From CAWCDJ01 sp963796675 (GTDB lineage Bacteria; Acidobacteriota; Terriglobia; Bryobacterales; Bryobacteraceae), in NCBI GenBank assembly GCA_963796675.1, contig CAWCMS010000020.1, forward strand, positions 186,001 through 250,000: a stretch of DNA of 64,000 bases. Reading direction: 5' to 3'. Both the position numbers and the translations under genes were made by a program. The notes under the pieces were generated by a model. It did no database searches and was not told the DNA's origin. It worked only from the letters and a program-made list of their open reading frames with translations. This document shows positions 1 through 9,152 of this stretch, piece after piece (position 1 is the stretch's first letter; every line of letters starts with the position of its first letter).

Positions 1-1
1 G

Positions 2-298
2 CACGAAAAGGAAGTCGCCGGTGAGGTCGTGCATTATGCAGTCGGCGCCATCGCCGGGGGAGTTTACGGCGCCATCTCCGAATATCTTCCGGAGGTCAGG
101 CTGGGCGCCGGGTCGGTATTCGGCGCGACGCTATGGGCGCTCTCCGACGAGATCGGCGTGCCGCTTTCCGGCCTCTCCCGTCCGCCGCAGGATTACCCAC
201 TCCGCGTCCATGCCTCCGCTCTCGGGGCCCACCTGGTCTACGGCCTTTCGACGGAACTGCTGCGCTCCGCGCTGCGAAGAGGCGTGCTGGCGAAGTAA
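2..298 (+). CDS. C-terminal part of a DUF1440/YagU-like membrane protein (5' end outside window)
   Basis: The frame is open from base 2 to the TAA at 296-298, so the gene starts upstream of the window. A GTG at 29 could be used as a start but is more likely internal. The visible ~98 residues contain hydrophobic Gly/Ala-rich stretches (AVGAIAGGVYGAISEY and a later GATLWALSDEIGVPLSGL), the look of the YagU/DUF1440 inner-membrane family, and end in a short basic tail. The family's role is poorly known. The family call is from recall of the motif pattern and is moderate; the gene being real is more certain, because the codon usage matches its neighbours. Confidence 0.55.
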   Translation, partial: HEKEVAGEVVHYAVGAIAGGVYGAISEYLPEVRLGAGSVFGATLWALSDEIGVPLSGLSRPPQDYPLRVHASALGAHLVYGLSTELLRSALRRGVLAK

Positions 299-323
299 AG
301 ATCAGGGGCTCCCCGAGAAATTC

Positions 324-351
324 TTGCAACATCTCCCAGGTGAGCTAACGT
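324..351 (+). promoter_or_regulatory. Candidate sigma70-type promoter of the ADOP permease
   Basis: A TTGCAA -35 (324-329) and TAACGT -10 (346-351) are separated by 16 bases. The predicted transcription start would fall only about 4 bases before the ATG at 362, giving an almost leaderless message. No Shine-Dalgarno sequence is visible in front of this ATG, which agrees with that. Confidence 0.35.
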
Positions 352-361
352 ATTAGCTGCC

Positions 362-2827
362 ATGGGACTTCTCGGCCGCGACCTGCGACTCGCCATCCGC
401 TCGCTACGGGGCGACAAAGGGTTCACCCTCACGGTCGTTCTGACGATCGCCGTCTGCATCGCGGCCAATACCGCGACCTTCGCGGTGGTGAATTCGGTGT
501 TGCTGCGGCCGCTGCCGGTGCCGGATGCCCGGTCGATCGTCATTATGGCAAACCGGTATCCGAAGGCAGGCGCCGATTTCGGCTACAACAGCGCGTCCGG
601 CGACTACTACGACCGCCTTCGTGACATCCACGCGTTTTCCGAACAGGCGCTCTTCCGAGTCACCGGGCGCACGCTCGAAATGCAGGGCATTCCGCAGCGT
701 GTGACCGCCATGCTCGCAACACCGTCGCTGTTCCGCCTGCTCCAGGTGCCGCCGGCGTACGGGCGCGCATTCACGGATGCCGAAGGCGAACCGGGCGCCG
801 ACCAGAAGGCCATCCTCAGCAACGGAATGAGCCGGCAACTGTTCGGCAGCCCCGAGGCCGCCCTCGGCCGCGACCTCCGCTTGAACGGGCAGCCGTTCAC
901 GGTGGTTGGCGTGATGCCGGCCAGTTTCAACTTTATCGACCCGGAGGTTCGGCTTTGGGTGCCGGCCGCGTTCACTCCCGAAGACCGGCAGGTGCACCAC
1001 TCCAACAACTGGCAGAATATCGGCCGGCTGAAGCCCGGGGCCACGATCGCCCAGGCGCAGTCCCAGGTGGACGCGCTGAATCGCGCCAATCTCGACCGCT
1101 TTCCAGCCTTCCGCGAATTGCTGGTCAACGCGGGTTACCACACGGTGGCCGCGCCGCTCGAAGACATGCTGGTGAAGGAGGTTCGCGGAGCCCTCTATCT
1201 GCTTTGGGGCGGCGCCGCGTTCGTGCTGCTGATCGGCGCGGTGAACGTGGCGAATCTGGTGCTGGCGCGCGCTACGCTGCGGCGCAAGGAGTTCGCGACC
1301 CGACTGGCGTTAGGTGCCGGCTCGGGGCGCCTGATCCGCCAACTGGTCACCGAAAGCGTGATGGTGGCGCTGGCCGGAGGTGCGGTGGGAGCCGCACTCG
1401 GTACGGTGCTGCTTCGCGGCCTGGCCCACAGCGGGTTACAGACGCTGCCGCGCGCGGCCGAAATCCGGGTGGACGCGATCGTGGTTCTGGCGATGCTCGC
1501 TACCGCGGCGCTGGTCGGAATCGGCATCGGACTGATTCCGTCGGCCCAGGTGATCCGGGCGCGGATCAACGAGGTACTGCGTGAAGAGAGCCGCTCGGGC
1601 ACCGGTGGACGGCGTGCCCGCCGTGTGCGGCGGATTCTTGTGGTCGCGCAAGTAGGGCTGGCCTTCGTGTTGCTGGCGGGCGCGGGCTTAACGCTGGCGA
1701 GCTTCCGCCAATTGCTGCGAGTCGACCCCGGGTTCGACGTTAAGGGCGTAGTCACGGCCGCCACCAGCGTGCCTCAGTCCATGTATCCCAAAGACTCCGA
1801 CGCATCTGCGCTGATGGACCGGGCCCTCGCCGCGATCCGCGCCATTCCGGGGGTCACTGCCGCCGGCGCAACCACGACTGTTCCCTGGAGCGGCGACCAC
1901 AGCGACAGCGTGATTCTGGCGGAGGGCTACGTGATGAAGCCCGGCGAATCGCTCATCTCGCCCGACCAGGTAGTCATCACACCCGGCTATTTCGAGGCGA
2001 TGCACATCCCGATGGTGGCGGGGCGACCCTTCGATGACCGCGACCGGGACTCCGCACCCGGCACGATCATCGTGGACGAACGGTTGGCCCGCCACTTCTG
2101 GCCGGGTCGCAACCCCATTGGCCGGCGGATGTTCCAGCCGCAGGACATCAACAACATCCTGAAGACGGACGAGCACACACGCTTTATGACGGTGATCGGC
2201 GTGGTGCGGACGGTCCACATGGCGAACGTGGAGGGCAATGGCAGTCCGATGGGAGCGTACTATATGCCCTACGCGCAGAACGTCCGCCACGGCTATGCCT
2301 TCGCGGTCAAGACAGCCGGCGAGACCGGCCCGGTCGTGGGTGCCCTGCGAGCCAAGTTTGCCGCGGTAGCGCCGAGCCTGGCGCTGTTCGACATCCACAC
2401 GATGGAAGAACGCGGCGACCTGGCGCTGGCCTCACGCAAAGCGTCGCTCACGCTGGCGATGTTCTTCGGGTGCCTGGCGCTGTTCCTTTCGGCGATCGGC
2501 ATCTACGGCGTGCTGGCCTACCTGGTGACACAGCGGCAGCGCGAGATCGGGATCCGCTCGGCGCTCGGCTGCACCTCGGGCGGTGTCGTGAAGCTCGTGC
2601 TGCGGGAAGCGATGGGCCTGATGGGCGCCGGACTGGTGCTCGGCAGTGCGGGCGCGGTGGCCCTGCGCACCGTGGTGGCCGGCCAACTGTACGGCGTCAA
2701 GCCGCTCGACCCGATGGTGCTCTCCGCGGTAATCGTGCTGCTGGCGGGTGTCGGCCTGGCGGCCTGCGCGCTGCCCGCCCGGCGCGCCACTCGCGTGGAC
2801 CCGGTCATCGTGCTGCGCGAACAGTGA
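362..2827 (+). CDS. ADOP-type ABC transporter permease (MacB/FtsX-like, duplicated)
   Basis: This 821-residue protein has the architecture of the acidobacterial duplicated orphan permeases. It has an N-terminal leader (DLRLAIRSLRGDKGFTLT), a first transmembrane helix, a MacB-like periplasmic domain, a three-helix FtsX domain near residues 275-400 (ALYLLWGGAAFVLLIGAVNV), then a second periplasmic domain and a second FtsX domain near 690-815 ending in ARRATRVDPVIVLREQ. Proteins of this type are thought to work with MacB-like ATPases in mechanotransmission or export, but no ATPase gene is adjacent, as is usual for the family. It appears to be a single-gene unit with its own promoter. Both FtsX domains look intact, unlike the decayed relative at 49.1-49.4 kb. 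Confidence 0.92.
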   Translation: MGLLGRDLRLAIRSLRGDKGFTLTVVLTIAVCIAANTATFAVVNSVLLRPLPVPDARSIVIMANRYPKAGADFGYNSASGDYYDRLRDIHAFSEQALFRVTGRTLEMQGIPQRVTAMLATPSLFRLLQVPPAYGRAFTDAEGEPGADQKAILSNGMSRQLFGSPEAALGRDLRLNGQPFTVVGVMPASFNFIDPEVRLWVPAAFTPEDRQVHHSNNWQNIGRLKPGATIAQAQSQVDALNRANLDRFPAFRELLVNAGYHTVAAPLEDMLVKEVRGALYLLWGGAAFVLLIGAVNVANLVLARATLRRKEFATRLALGAGSGRLIRQLVTESVMVALAGGAVGAALGTVLLRGLAHSGLQTLPRAAEIRVDAIVVLAMLATAALVGIGIGLIPSAQVIRARINEVLREESRSGTGGRRARRVRRILVVAQVGLAFVLLAGAGLTLASFRQLLRVDPGFDVKGVVTAATSVPQSMYPKDSDASALMDRALAAIRAIPGVTAAGATTTVPWSGDHSDSVILAEGYVMKPGESLISPDQVVITPGYFEAMHIPMVAGRPFDDRDRDSAPGTIIVDERLARHFWPGRNPIGRRMFQPQDINNILKTDEHTRFMTVIGVVRTVHMANVEGNGSPMGAYYMPYAQNVRHGYAFAVKTAGETGPVVGALRAKFAAVAPSLALFDIHTMEERGDLALASRKASLTLAMFFGCLALFLSAIGIYGVLAYLVTQRQREIGIRSALGCTSGGVVKLVLREAMGLMGAGLVLGSAGAVALRTVVAGQLYGVKPLDPMVLSAVIVLLAGVGLAACALPARRATRVDPVIVLREQ

Positions 2828-2941
2828 CACCACACACGCTCGCCATCTCTCTGTTCATGAATCCGTGAGTCGGACGCGCCGGATCCGAATCATAGCCGCC
2901 TTAAGGTAAGCGCTGAGAGGCAAAGAAAGGCGGATCGTGTG

Positions 2942-3862
2942 ATGGCAAAGAGTATTCTTCCGACTATTTTCCTGGTGTGCGCCGCTCCCCTGGGGTGGGC
3001 ACAGCAAGTCGCGGTGCAGAATGGGACCTACCTGCCAGCCGGAACTCTGCTGGGGTGCACGCTGGACGAGCCCAATTTCAATTCGCAAACGGCGCGGCCC
3101 GGCGACCCCGTGCTCTGCCGCACTACTTCCGTTGAAATGTTCGGAAGGCAAGTGGTTCCGCGCGGCGCGTACCTCTCAGCTCGCCTGCGTGAATATCGCG
3201 ACCCCGGCCATTTCGTGGGCAAGGGCTGGATCCAACTGGAATTCACGAGCCTGACGCTCCCTTGCGGCACCTATCCGATGAACGCCAAAGTCATCTCAGC
3301 CGGGCGCTACCGGGTGGATGGCGACGGCCGCATCAGAGGCAGGGGCCACGCGACGCGCGACGCCGTGGAATGGGCCATACCGATCCTGTGGCCGGTCAAA
3401 GTGCTGACGCTGCCCGCTCGCGGCCCGCGGCCCGGCTTCAAGGGAGAGACGCGCATCGAACTGCGCCTGATGGAAGACATGCTGCTTCCGGAATCGGCGA
3501 CTGCCGGCTTCGGTCCGCTGGCGCCGCGCACCTCGGAATACCAGCCGAAACTCAATCGCAGCACCGGAGCGACGTTGGCCAATCTGCCGCCGCAGCCTCA
3601 GCCGCAGCCCTCGCTGATCGTCAGGGGTGCGAAACAAACCCGGCCGGTGACCGCCGAGGGACGCCTGACGCTACTCGTGCTGCGCGGTGGACGCACCTAC
3701 CTGGTGGCCGATTACTGGGTGGAGAACGGCAACCTGGACTACATCACCGCGGGAGGAGCGCTCTTCGTGCTGCCGCTCGAAGTTCTCGACACGGTGACGA
3801 CGAAGCGGCTCAATCAGGAACGCGGCATCGGGTTCCAATTGGTGGCGCGAGTCACCCGCTAG
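2942..3862 (+). CDS. Secreted hypothetical protein
   Basis: I do not recognise a named family. The product of 306 residues starts with a signal peptide (MAKSILPTIFLVCAAPLGWAQQ) and is probably cleaved after AQ. The mature part opens with a stretch (GTYLPAGTLLGCTLDEPNF, then ARPGDPVLCRTTSVEMFGRQVVPRG) that resembles beta-rich domains seen in TrbI/VirB10-like and SLH-type secreted proteins, where a 'soft-start' value and durable surface are encoded by short strands. A Pro/Gln-rich linker lies near residue 220 (PPQPQPQPS). ATG 2942 is preferred to the GTG one codon upstream because AAGAAAGG lies about 13 bases before it. It stands alone between the permease and a palindromic repeat. Confidence 0.7.
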   Translation: MAKSILPTIFLVCAAPLGWAQQVAVQNGTYLPAGTLLGCTLDEPNFNSQTARPGDPVLCRTTSVEMFGRQVVPRGAYLSARLREYRDPGHFVGKGWIQLEFTSLTLPCGTYPMNAKVISAGRYRVDGDGRIRGRGHATRDAVEWAIPILWPVKVLTLPARGPRPGFKGETRIELRLMEDMLLPESATAGFGPLAPRTSEYQPKLNRSTGATLANLPPQPQPQPSLIVRGAKQTRPVTAEGRLTLLVLRGGRTYLVADYWVENGNLDYITAGGALFVLPLEVLDTVTTKRLNQERGIGFQLVARVTR

Positions 3863-3869
3863 TCAGCCC

Positions 3870-3957
3870 GTGGGGCGGGCAATCCTGCCCGCGGACTCGC
3901 TTTCCAGCGAGTCCAGCCGCCTGAAAAGGCGACTGCGGCCAGGATTGGCCGCCCCAC
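3870..3957. repeat. Palindromic intergenic element, cloverleaf type, copy 1
   Basis: This 88-bp element sits between the convergent stop codons at 3862 and 3983. Its ends, GTGGGGCGGGCAATCCTG and the reverse complement of CAGGATTGGCCGCCCCAC, form a long outer stem. Inside are two perfect small hairpins, GGACTCGCT/AGCGAGTCC and CGCCT-GAAA-AGGCG. The whole could fold into a three-way junction in DNA or RNA. The same architecture recurs at 55767-55852 with different inner stems. It may act as a bidirectional terminator, or be a mobile REP/MITE-like sequence. Confidence 0.75.
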
Positions 3958-3982
3958 AACGAATTGTCAGAACCAGGTTCGC

Positions 3983-5169
3983 TTAGCGAGCGATCACGGC
4001 AGCTTCCCATCGGGGCGCCACTTTTTTGATTCGCGCCACGGCCTCCGTCAGGTTCTGGAGCGAATTCGCGTAGCTGAACCGGATGTAGCCGTCGCCGTAT
4101 TTGCCGAAGCAGTCGCCGGTCAGGCAGGAGACGCCCGCTTCGTACAACAGGAAGTCGGCGAGTTCGCGCGAATTCATGCCGGTGTCGCGAACGTTGGCGA
4201 ACGCGTAAAACGCGCCGCCGGGAACCGCGCAGCGGAAGCCTGGGACCTCGTTCAGACCGCGGCAGATGGTATCGCGGCGGCGGTGGAACTCGGCCACCAT
4301 TTTCGTGACGCAGTCCTGCGGGCCGGTCAGCGCTGCGATTCCGGCGCGCTGGGTGAAACTGGCGGTGCAGGAGTTCGAGTTCACCATCAGCTTGTTGACC
4401 GCGTCCACCAGCCACTCCGGCATGACGCCGTAGCCCATGCGCCATCCGGTCATGGCGTAGGTCTTCGAAAAGCCGTCGAGGATGATGGTCTTCTCCAGCA
4501 TGCCGGGGAAGCTCGAGATCGATACCGGCGGCTCGCCGTAGTAGATGCGGGAATAGATTTCGTCGCTGAGCACGATCACGTCGCGATCGCGCAGCATGTC
4601 CGCGATGAGCCTTCAGGTCTTCAGCCGGGATCATCCCGCCGGTGGGATTCTGCGGCGAATTCAGGATCACCATCTTGGTGCGGTTACTGAGGCGGTCGCG
4701 GAAGAGGTTCAGGTCGAACGAAAAGCCGCCGCTCTTCTTCGAGCGGCATCGCCACTGGAGTCGCCCCGGTGAACCGGATCATCGATTCGTAAATCGGAAA
4801 GCCAGGGTTGGGATAGATGACTTCGTCGCCCGGTTCGAGCAACGCCATCATGGGGAAGAAGAGGATCGGCTTTCCGCCCGGCACCACCGACACATGCTGC
4901 GGCCCGACGTCGATTCCGCGCGTGCGGCGAATTTCGTCGGCGATCGCTTCCCGTAGCTCGGGCAGTCCCTGGGTGGGACCGTAGTGAGTCCAGCCTTCGT
5001 CCAGCGCCTGTTTGGCCGCTTCGATGATGTGGGCCGGCGTCGGAAAATCCGGCTCGCCGATTTCCAGGTGGATCACGCTGCGGCCCTGGGCTTCGAGTGC
5101 GCGGGCGCGGACCAGGACCTCGAAAGCGGATTCGACTCCGATGCGGCTCATTCGTTCTGCAAGTTTCAT
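3983..5169 (-). CDS. Class I/II aminotransferase, PLP-dependent (two frameshifts in this sequence)
   Basis: The gene would encode about 394 residues of fold-type I aminotransferase (aspartate aminotransferase-like). The start is ATG 5169 (MKLAERMSRIGVES). The N-terminal part carries HLEIGEPDFPTPAHI; the middle carries NSPQNPTGG; the C-terminal part carries the PLP lysine motif FSKTYAMTGWRMGYG. These three blocks lie in three frames. One extra base near 4733-4738 (minus-strand GAAGAAGAGCGGCGG) and one near 4610-4611 (AAGGCTC, expected AAGCTC giving EDLKLIADML) break the frame. Removing both restores a continuous family-like protein, so the breaks are probably sequence errors; a real pseudogene is the alternative. 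A second, intact aminotransferase lies at 47107-48297. Confidence 0.85.
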
Positions 5170-5379
5170 GGCGATTCTGCTCGACCTGGCTGGCCACCAC
5201 CCAGAAGTTGTGGCTCGGAGGCGGTCCAACCAAAACCAAGCTTATCAGGTATCGTAAAAGGCCGGGAGGGGTATGCTGCTAGAATAGCTGCTAGCGGATG
5301 GATCCGCTTTTAGTTCCACGTTTTCCAGGTTCCGGCGTCATCTTCAATAGAACCTGTGAGAACAGCGGTAGATTGCCGG

Positions 5380-5904
5380 ATGAGTGAAGCCCTCGAACCG
5401 GGCCTGGAGCTCCAGGAGCGGCAAAACAGGTTTGTTTCCGAGCACTTACGGAGAATCTTCGTGCAGATTTACCGGGTGGTGCGGAATGTGGCGGATGCCC
5501 AGGACCTGACGCAGGAAGTCTTCATCAAGGCACTCCAACACCAGCACCAACTCAAAGACGAACAGAAGGCTGCGCACTGGCTGTCGCGAATCGCGACGAA
5601 CACGGCGATCGACTTCATGCGCCGTAGCGGACGGGCGACCTTCTGCGAGATCGAAGATGCTCCGGAAGGCCACTCGGACACGCCGGAGCAGATTCTGCTG
5701 CGCTCCGAGCAGCGCAATTACCTGGAAGACGGTCTGCGGCTGCTGAGTGAACGGGAGCGTGCCGCTCTTATGCTTCGCGATGTGGAAGGATTGCCGGCCG
5801 AAGAGGTGGCTGCCCTGCTCAATTGCTCGAAAGCCACCGTGCGGTCGCACATCGCCAACGGTCGAACGAAGTTCCGGCGGTACATGGAAAGAAGGAAGCG
5901 GTAG
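5380..5904 (+). CDS. ECF-type RNA polymerase sigma factor
   Basis: The product (174 residues from ATG 5380) has sigma region 2 (IFVQIYRVVRNVADAQDLTQEVFIKAL) and region 4 with its helix-turn-helix (LPAEEVAALLNCSKATVRSHIANGRTKF). It directs RNA polymerase to stress or envelope promoters that cannot be read from sequence. A GTG at 5356 would add eight residues; ATG 5380 is chosen because MSEALEPG is the more usual kind of start, but no clear Shine-Dalgarno supports either. The gene is followed after 4 bases by its putative anti-sigma factor and by a secreted protein, forming a three-gene operon. A GGTTC/GAACC pair at 5330-5354 could be an upstream element. Confidence 0.88.
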   Translation: MSEALEPGLELQERQNRFVSEHLRRIFVQIYRVVRNVADAQDLTQEVFIKALQHQHQLKDEQKAAHWLSRIATNTAIDFMRRSGRATFCEIEDAPEGHSDTPEQILLRSEQRNYLEDGLRLLSERERAALMLRDVEGLPAEEVAALLNCSKATVRSHIANGRTKFRRYMERRKR

Positions 5905-5908
5905 CTAG

Positions 5909-6469
5909 ATGAAGCACCCGAACCAGGCGACTTTGGCATTGTTTGCCGGGGGCGATTTGGGATTCTTCCGCCGTTGGAGAACCAGCCGCCACCTGGCAGG
6001 CTGCGATCTGTGCCGGGACGAGGTCAGCGATTACGAATCGCTGCGGGAAATCCTGCCGGACCTGCGAGAGATCCCCGAAGTGCCGTGGAACCGGCTGGCC
6101 GCGGAGATGAAAGCGAATATCCGGCTGGGCCTGGAAGCCGGCGAGTGCGTGCGGGCCGAAGAGCCGCCTCTGCGCGAACATCCGCTCTTCACAAGAACTC
6201 GCACGGCGGTGGCCCTGGCCAGCGCGATGGCATTGCTGGTCACCGGCCTGATGCTGGAGCGTCCGGCGCCCGCGCCGGTAGATGATACGGCGGTCGTTCA
6301 GACCACCGTGAATGGAATTCAAGTACGAAGGGGAGGCGAGGCGCTGCGTTTCACGAATAACGGAGCGCAACACGTCTTGTATTCTCCGGACGCCCAGGGG
6401 GGCATGAGGGCTCGCTACGTGGATCCGGAAACCGGCTACGTGACGATCAACAACGTTTATGCGGAGTAG
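5909..6469 (+). CDS. Putative zinc-binding, membrane-anchored anti-sigma factor
   Basis: The 186-residue product has a short zinc-finger-like H-x3-C-x2-C motif (RHLAGCDLCRDEV, about residues 27-40), typical of ZAS/zf-HC2 anti-sigma factors. A single transmembrane helix follows near residues 95-115 (AVALASAMALLVTGLML), then a periplasmic tail of about 70 residues rich in beta-type sequence. It would hold the sigma factor of 5380-5904 at the membrane until a signal on the outside is sensed. It starts 4 bases after the sigma stop codon and overlaps the next gene by 11 bases, so the three are cotranscribed. Confidence 0.78.
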   Translation: MKHPNQATLALFAGGDLGFFRRWRTSRHLAGCDLCRDEVSDYESLREILPDLREIPEVPWNRLAAEMKANIRLGLEAGECVRAEEPPLREHPLFTRTRTAVALASAMALLVTGLMLERPAPAPVDDTAVVQTTVNGIQVRRGGEALRFTNNGAQHVLYSPDAQGGMRARYVDPETGYVTINNVYAE

Positions 6470-7601
6470 CATTTCTGGACTGGCGGCGATCGCATTAGCA
6501 GGCGCGTCCGGATTGTTCGCGCAGGATGCCCCGCTGGCTTCGAGCTCGGTCAGCTTGAACCTGCCGACCAACTCGCCGGTCACGTTGCTGTCGCTTTCCA
6601 CCGACCAATCGCGCACCACCGCGCGCGGCGCTGCCATGGTGCTCGACCTGCACATGGCGCTGACGCTGCGCAATGGCACGCAAGGGCGGATTCACGGCAT
6701 CACGCTGCGGGTGGTGGCACAGGAAGTTGCCATGGGCGGCAGGGGATCGGTGACGATTCCCAGCATGAACGTGGGCCCGGGGGATGCCTTCCCGGTCCGG
6801 ATCGACATGCAGTTGGTGCGGCCCACGCAGTTCGCGGGCGGTCCGCTGGTGAAGGTGGATCTGGATGGCGTACTGTTTCAGGATCTCTCGTTCTACGGCC
6901 CCGACCGGCTGAACTCCCGCCGTTACCTGACTGCCTGCGAGCTCGAAGCGCAGCGCGATCGCGAATATTTCAAGCGGGTGCTGGCCCACTCCGGGCCGCA
7001 GGGCTTGCAACAGGCGATGCTCGACAGCCTCGATCGCCAGATGAAGCTCGCACCGCTGACCGTGAAGGTGCGGCGCGGACCCTCGGTCACCAGTGCGGCT
7101 TTGGCTCCCGAACATGCGGCCGAGTTCGCCTTTCTGCAGTTTCCGGATTCGCCGGTGCAGCCATTGACCGGATGGGTGCGCGTAGCCGGCAACGAAGCGC
7201 GCACACCGCAAATCGAAGTCCGCAATCGCTCCGGCAAGCCCGTGAAGTACGTGGAGCTCGGCTGGGTGGTGAGCGACCAGGAGGGGCGGCAATACCTGGC
7301 GGGCTCTCTGCCATCGTCCGAGGCCAACCTGGTCATCTCTCCGGGCCAGGAGGCGAAAGTTTTACAGGACACGACCCTCAGCTTCTCCAGCAATGGGCAG
7401 CCGGTGAACATCCGCAAAATGACCGGCTTCATCAACCAGGTGGAATTCGCCGACGGCAAACTGTGGGTGCCCAACCGGCAGAATCTGGACGACCCGGTGC
7501 TTCAGAAAACGCTCGCTCCTTCGGCGGAGGAGCAGCGACTCTCCGACCTCTACCGCCGCAAAGGGCTGCAGGCCCTGATCGAAGAACTGAAGAAGTATTA
7601 A
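6459..7601 (+). CDS. Secreted hypothetical protein of the sigma/anti-sigma operon
   Basis: The 380-residue product begins with a signal peptide (MRSSISGLAAIALAGASGLFAQ). I do not recognise the family. The body shows two beta-rich portions (about 30-140 and 225-330, the second with RNRSGKPVKYVELGWVVSDQEG, similar to proteins that describe 'FxLyD/DUF' type Ig-like folds) joined by a helical, charged middle (LDSLDRQMKLAPLTVKVRRG). Its start lies inside the anti-sigma gene (11-base overlap, frame +1), so translation is coupled. The most economical idea is that it is the extracytoplasmic ligand or effector for the sigma/anti-sigma pair; this is inference from position only. Confidence 0.7.
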   Translation: MRSSISGLAAIALAGASGLFAQDAPLASSSVSLNLPTNSPVTLLSLSTDQSRTTARGAAMVLDLHMALTLRNGTQGRIHGITLRVVAQEVAMGGRGSVTIPSMNVGPGDAFPVRIDMQLVRPTQFAGGPLVKVDLDGVLFQDLSFYGPDRLNSRRYLTACELEAQRDREYFKRVLAHSGPQGLQQAMLDSLDRQMKLAPLTVKVRRGPSVTSAALAPEHAAEFAFLQFPDSPVQPLTGWVRVAGNEARTPQIEVRNRSGKPVKYVELGWVVSDQEGRQYLAGSLPSSEANLVISPGQEAKVLQDTTLSFSSNGQPVNIRKMTGFINQVEFADGKLWVPNRQNLDDPVLQKTLAPSAEEQRLSDLYRRKGLQALIEELKKY

Positions 7602-7631
7602 TTGCTTACCGGCGCCGCCACCATTTACACT
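7602..7631 (+). promoter_or_regulatory. Candidate promoter of the POT transporter gene
   Basis: TTGCTT (7602-7607) and TACACT (7626-7631) are 18 bases apart, and the ATG is 20 bases after the -10. The site is in the 50-bp gap after the preceding gene. Confidence 0.4.
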
Positions 7632-7651
7632 GACGTAGCCGGAATACCCGT

Positions 7652-9152
7652 ATGGCAAGCAGCTCGAATACCCTAGACGCCACGCGCGCCGACCGAAGTT
7701 TCTTTGGACATCCGCGCGGCCTGGCCACGCTCTTCTTCACCGAAATGTGGGAGCGTTTCTGCTTCTACGGTATGCGGGCGCTCCTGATCCTGTTCCTGAC
7801 GGCGCCGGTAGCGAGCGGCGGCCTGGGGTTCGGCGTGGCGAAGGCAGGGGCGATCTACGGCTTCTACGCCGCGATGGTCTATCTGCTGAGTTTGCCGGGC
7901 GGCTGGCTGGCGGACCGTGTGATGGGCCACCGCAAGGCGGTTCTCTGCGGCGGAATTCTGATCGCGGCCGGCGAACTCGGGCTGGCGGGACCGGGACTGG
8001 CCTTTTTCTACTCGGGGCTGGTGCTGATGATGTGCGGCACAGGACTGCTCAAGCCGAACGTCAGCACGATTGTCGGGCAGCTTTATCACCAGGGCGATAC
8101 CAGACGCGACGCGGGATTTTCGATTTTCTACATGGGGATCAACGTCGGCGCGCTCATCGCGCCACTGATCTGCGGCTACGTGGGCGAACGCATCAGTTGG
8201 CGCCTGGGCTTTGCGATTGCCGGTTTCGCCATGGTGATCGGCGTGGTGCAGTTCATGCTGGGCAGGAAGTATCTGGGCGAGGCCGGCAAATATCCGGCCC
8301 CGGTAACTGACCGGGAAAAGGATCGCCGGCAGAAGCGGGTCGCTGCAATTGCCGCCGCCGTGACTCTGGCAGTGGTGGCGACACTCGCCTTCCTGGGATT
8401 CACGGGGACCGTGGCGATCAGCGCCGAGTGGGTGTCGAACGCGGTCGGCTTTGTGTTGCTCGCGATCTCGGTCGGAGTCTTCTCGTGGCTGTTGCTCGGC
8501 AAAGGCTGGACGATCGAGGAGCGAAAGCGCTCCGGCGCCATCCTGGTGCTGTTCCTGGCCTCGGCGCTGTTCTGGTCGATGTTCGAGCAGGCCGGATCGT
8601 CGCTCAACCTGTTCGCGGACCGCAGCGTCCACCGGGTTCTGTTCGGCTTCGCCTTTCCGGCGAGCTGGTTCCAGTTCGTGCAGCCCTTCTTCGTAGTGAC
8701 ATCTAGCGCCGGTATTCGCGTGGATCTGGAGCCGCATGGGAAGCAAGGAGCCGCCCAGCCCGGCGAAGTTTTCCATGGGGCTGCTGCTCGGCGGCCTGGG
8801 ATTCCTGGTGCTGGTGGGGGCCGCGCGAATGAACGAGCACGGGGTGCTCGTCTCACTCTGGTGGCTGGTTCTGACCTATCTGCTGCACACGCTCGGCGAA
8901 CTCTGCCTGAGTCCGGTGGGCCTGAGCGCCATGACGAAACTGGCACCCGCGCGCGTGGGCGGCTTCATGATGGGGATGTGGTTCGTCTCGATCAGCGTGG
9001 GCGATTTTCTCGCGGGCAAGGCCGCTTCGGTATATGAATCGATGCCCCTGCCCACACTATTCGGCTCGGTGGCCGTCTTCGGCATCGGCGCCGCGGTGGT
9101 GGTGGCGCTGTTAGTCAAGCCGACCGTGAAGCTGATGTCGGGAATTAAGTAG
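7652..9152 (+). CDS. POT/PTR family proton-dependent oligopeptide transporter (one frameshift in this sequence)
   Basis: About 499 residues with 12-14 membrane helices. The POT signature ExxER is present (FFTEMWERFCFYGMRALLI, residues ~28-46), as are GGWLADRVMGHRKAV and the KPNVSTIVGQLY motif. It imports di- and tripeptides with protons. After PFFVV (8690-8698) the frame shifts by one base: the correct continuation LAPVFAWIWSRMGSKEPPSPAKF is read from 8703 in the next frame, so one extra base lies near 8699-8703. The second part runs to the TAG at 9150-9152. Because both halves match the family closely, a sequence error is more likely than loss of function. The 3' end overlaps the convergent rmuC by 8 bases. 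Confidence 0.9.

Noticed and set aside
3852..4673. Separate 273-codon protein overlapping the 3' half of the aminotransferase gene
   Set aside because: Only its first ~20 residues (the NSPQNPTGG segment) are real aminotransferase sequence in a shifted frame; the rest is an out-of-frame shadow.
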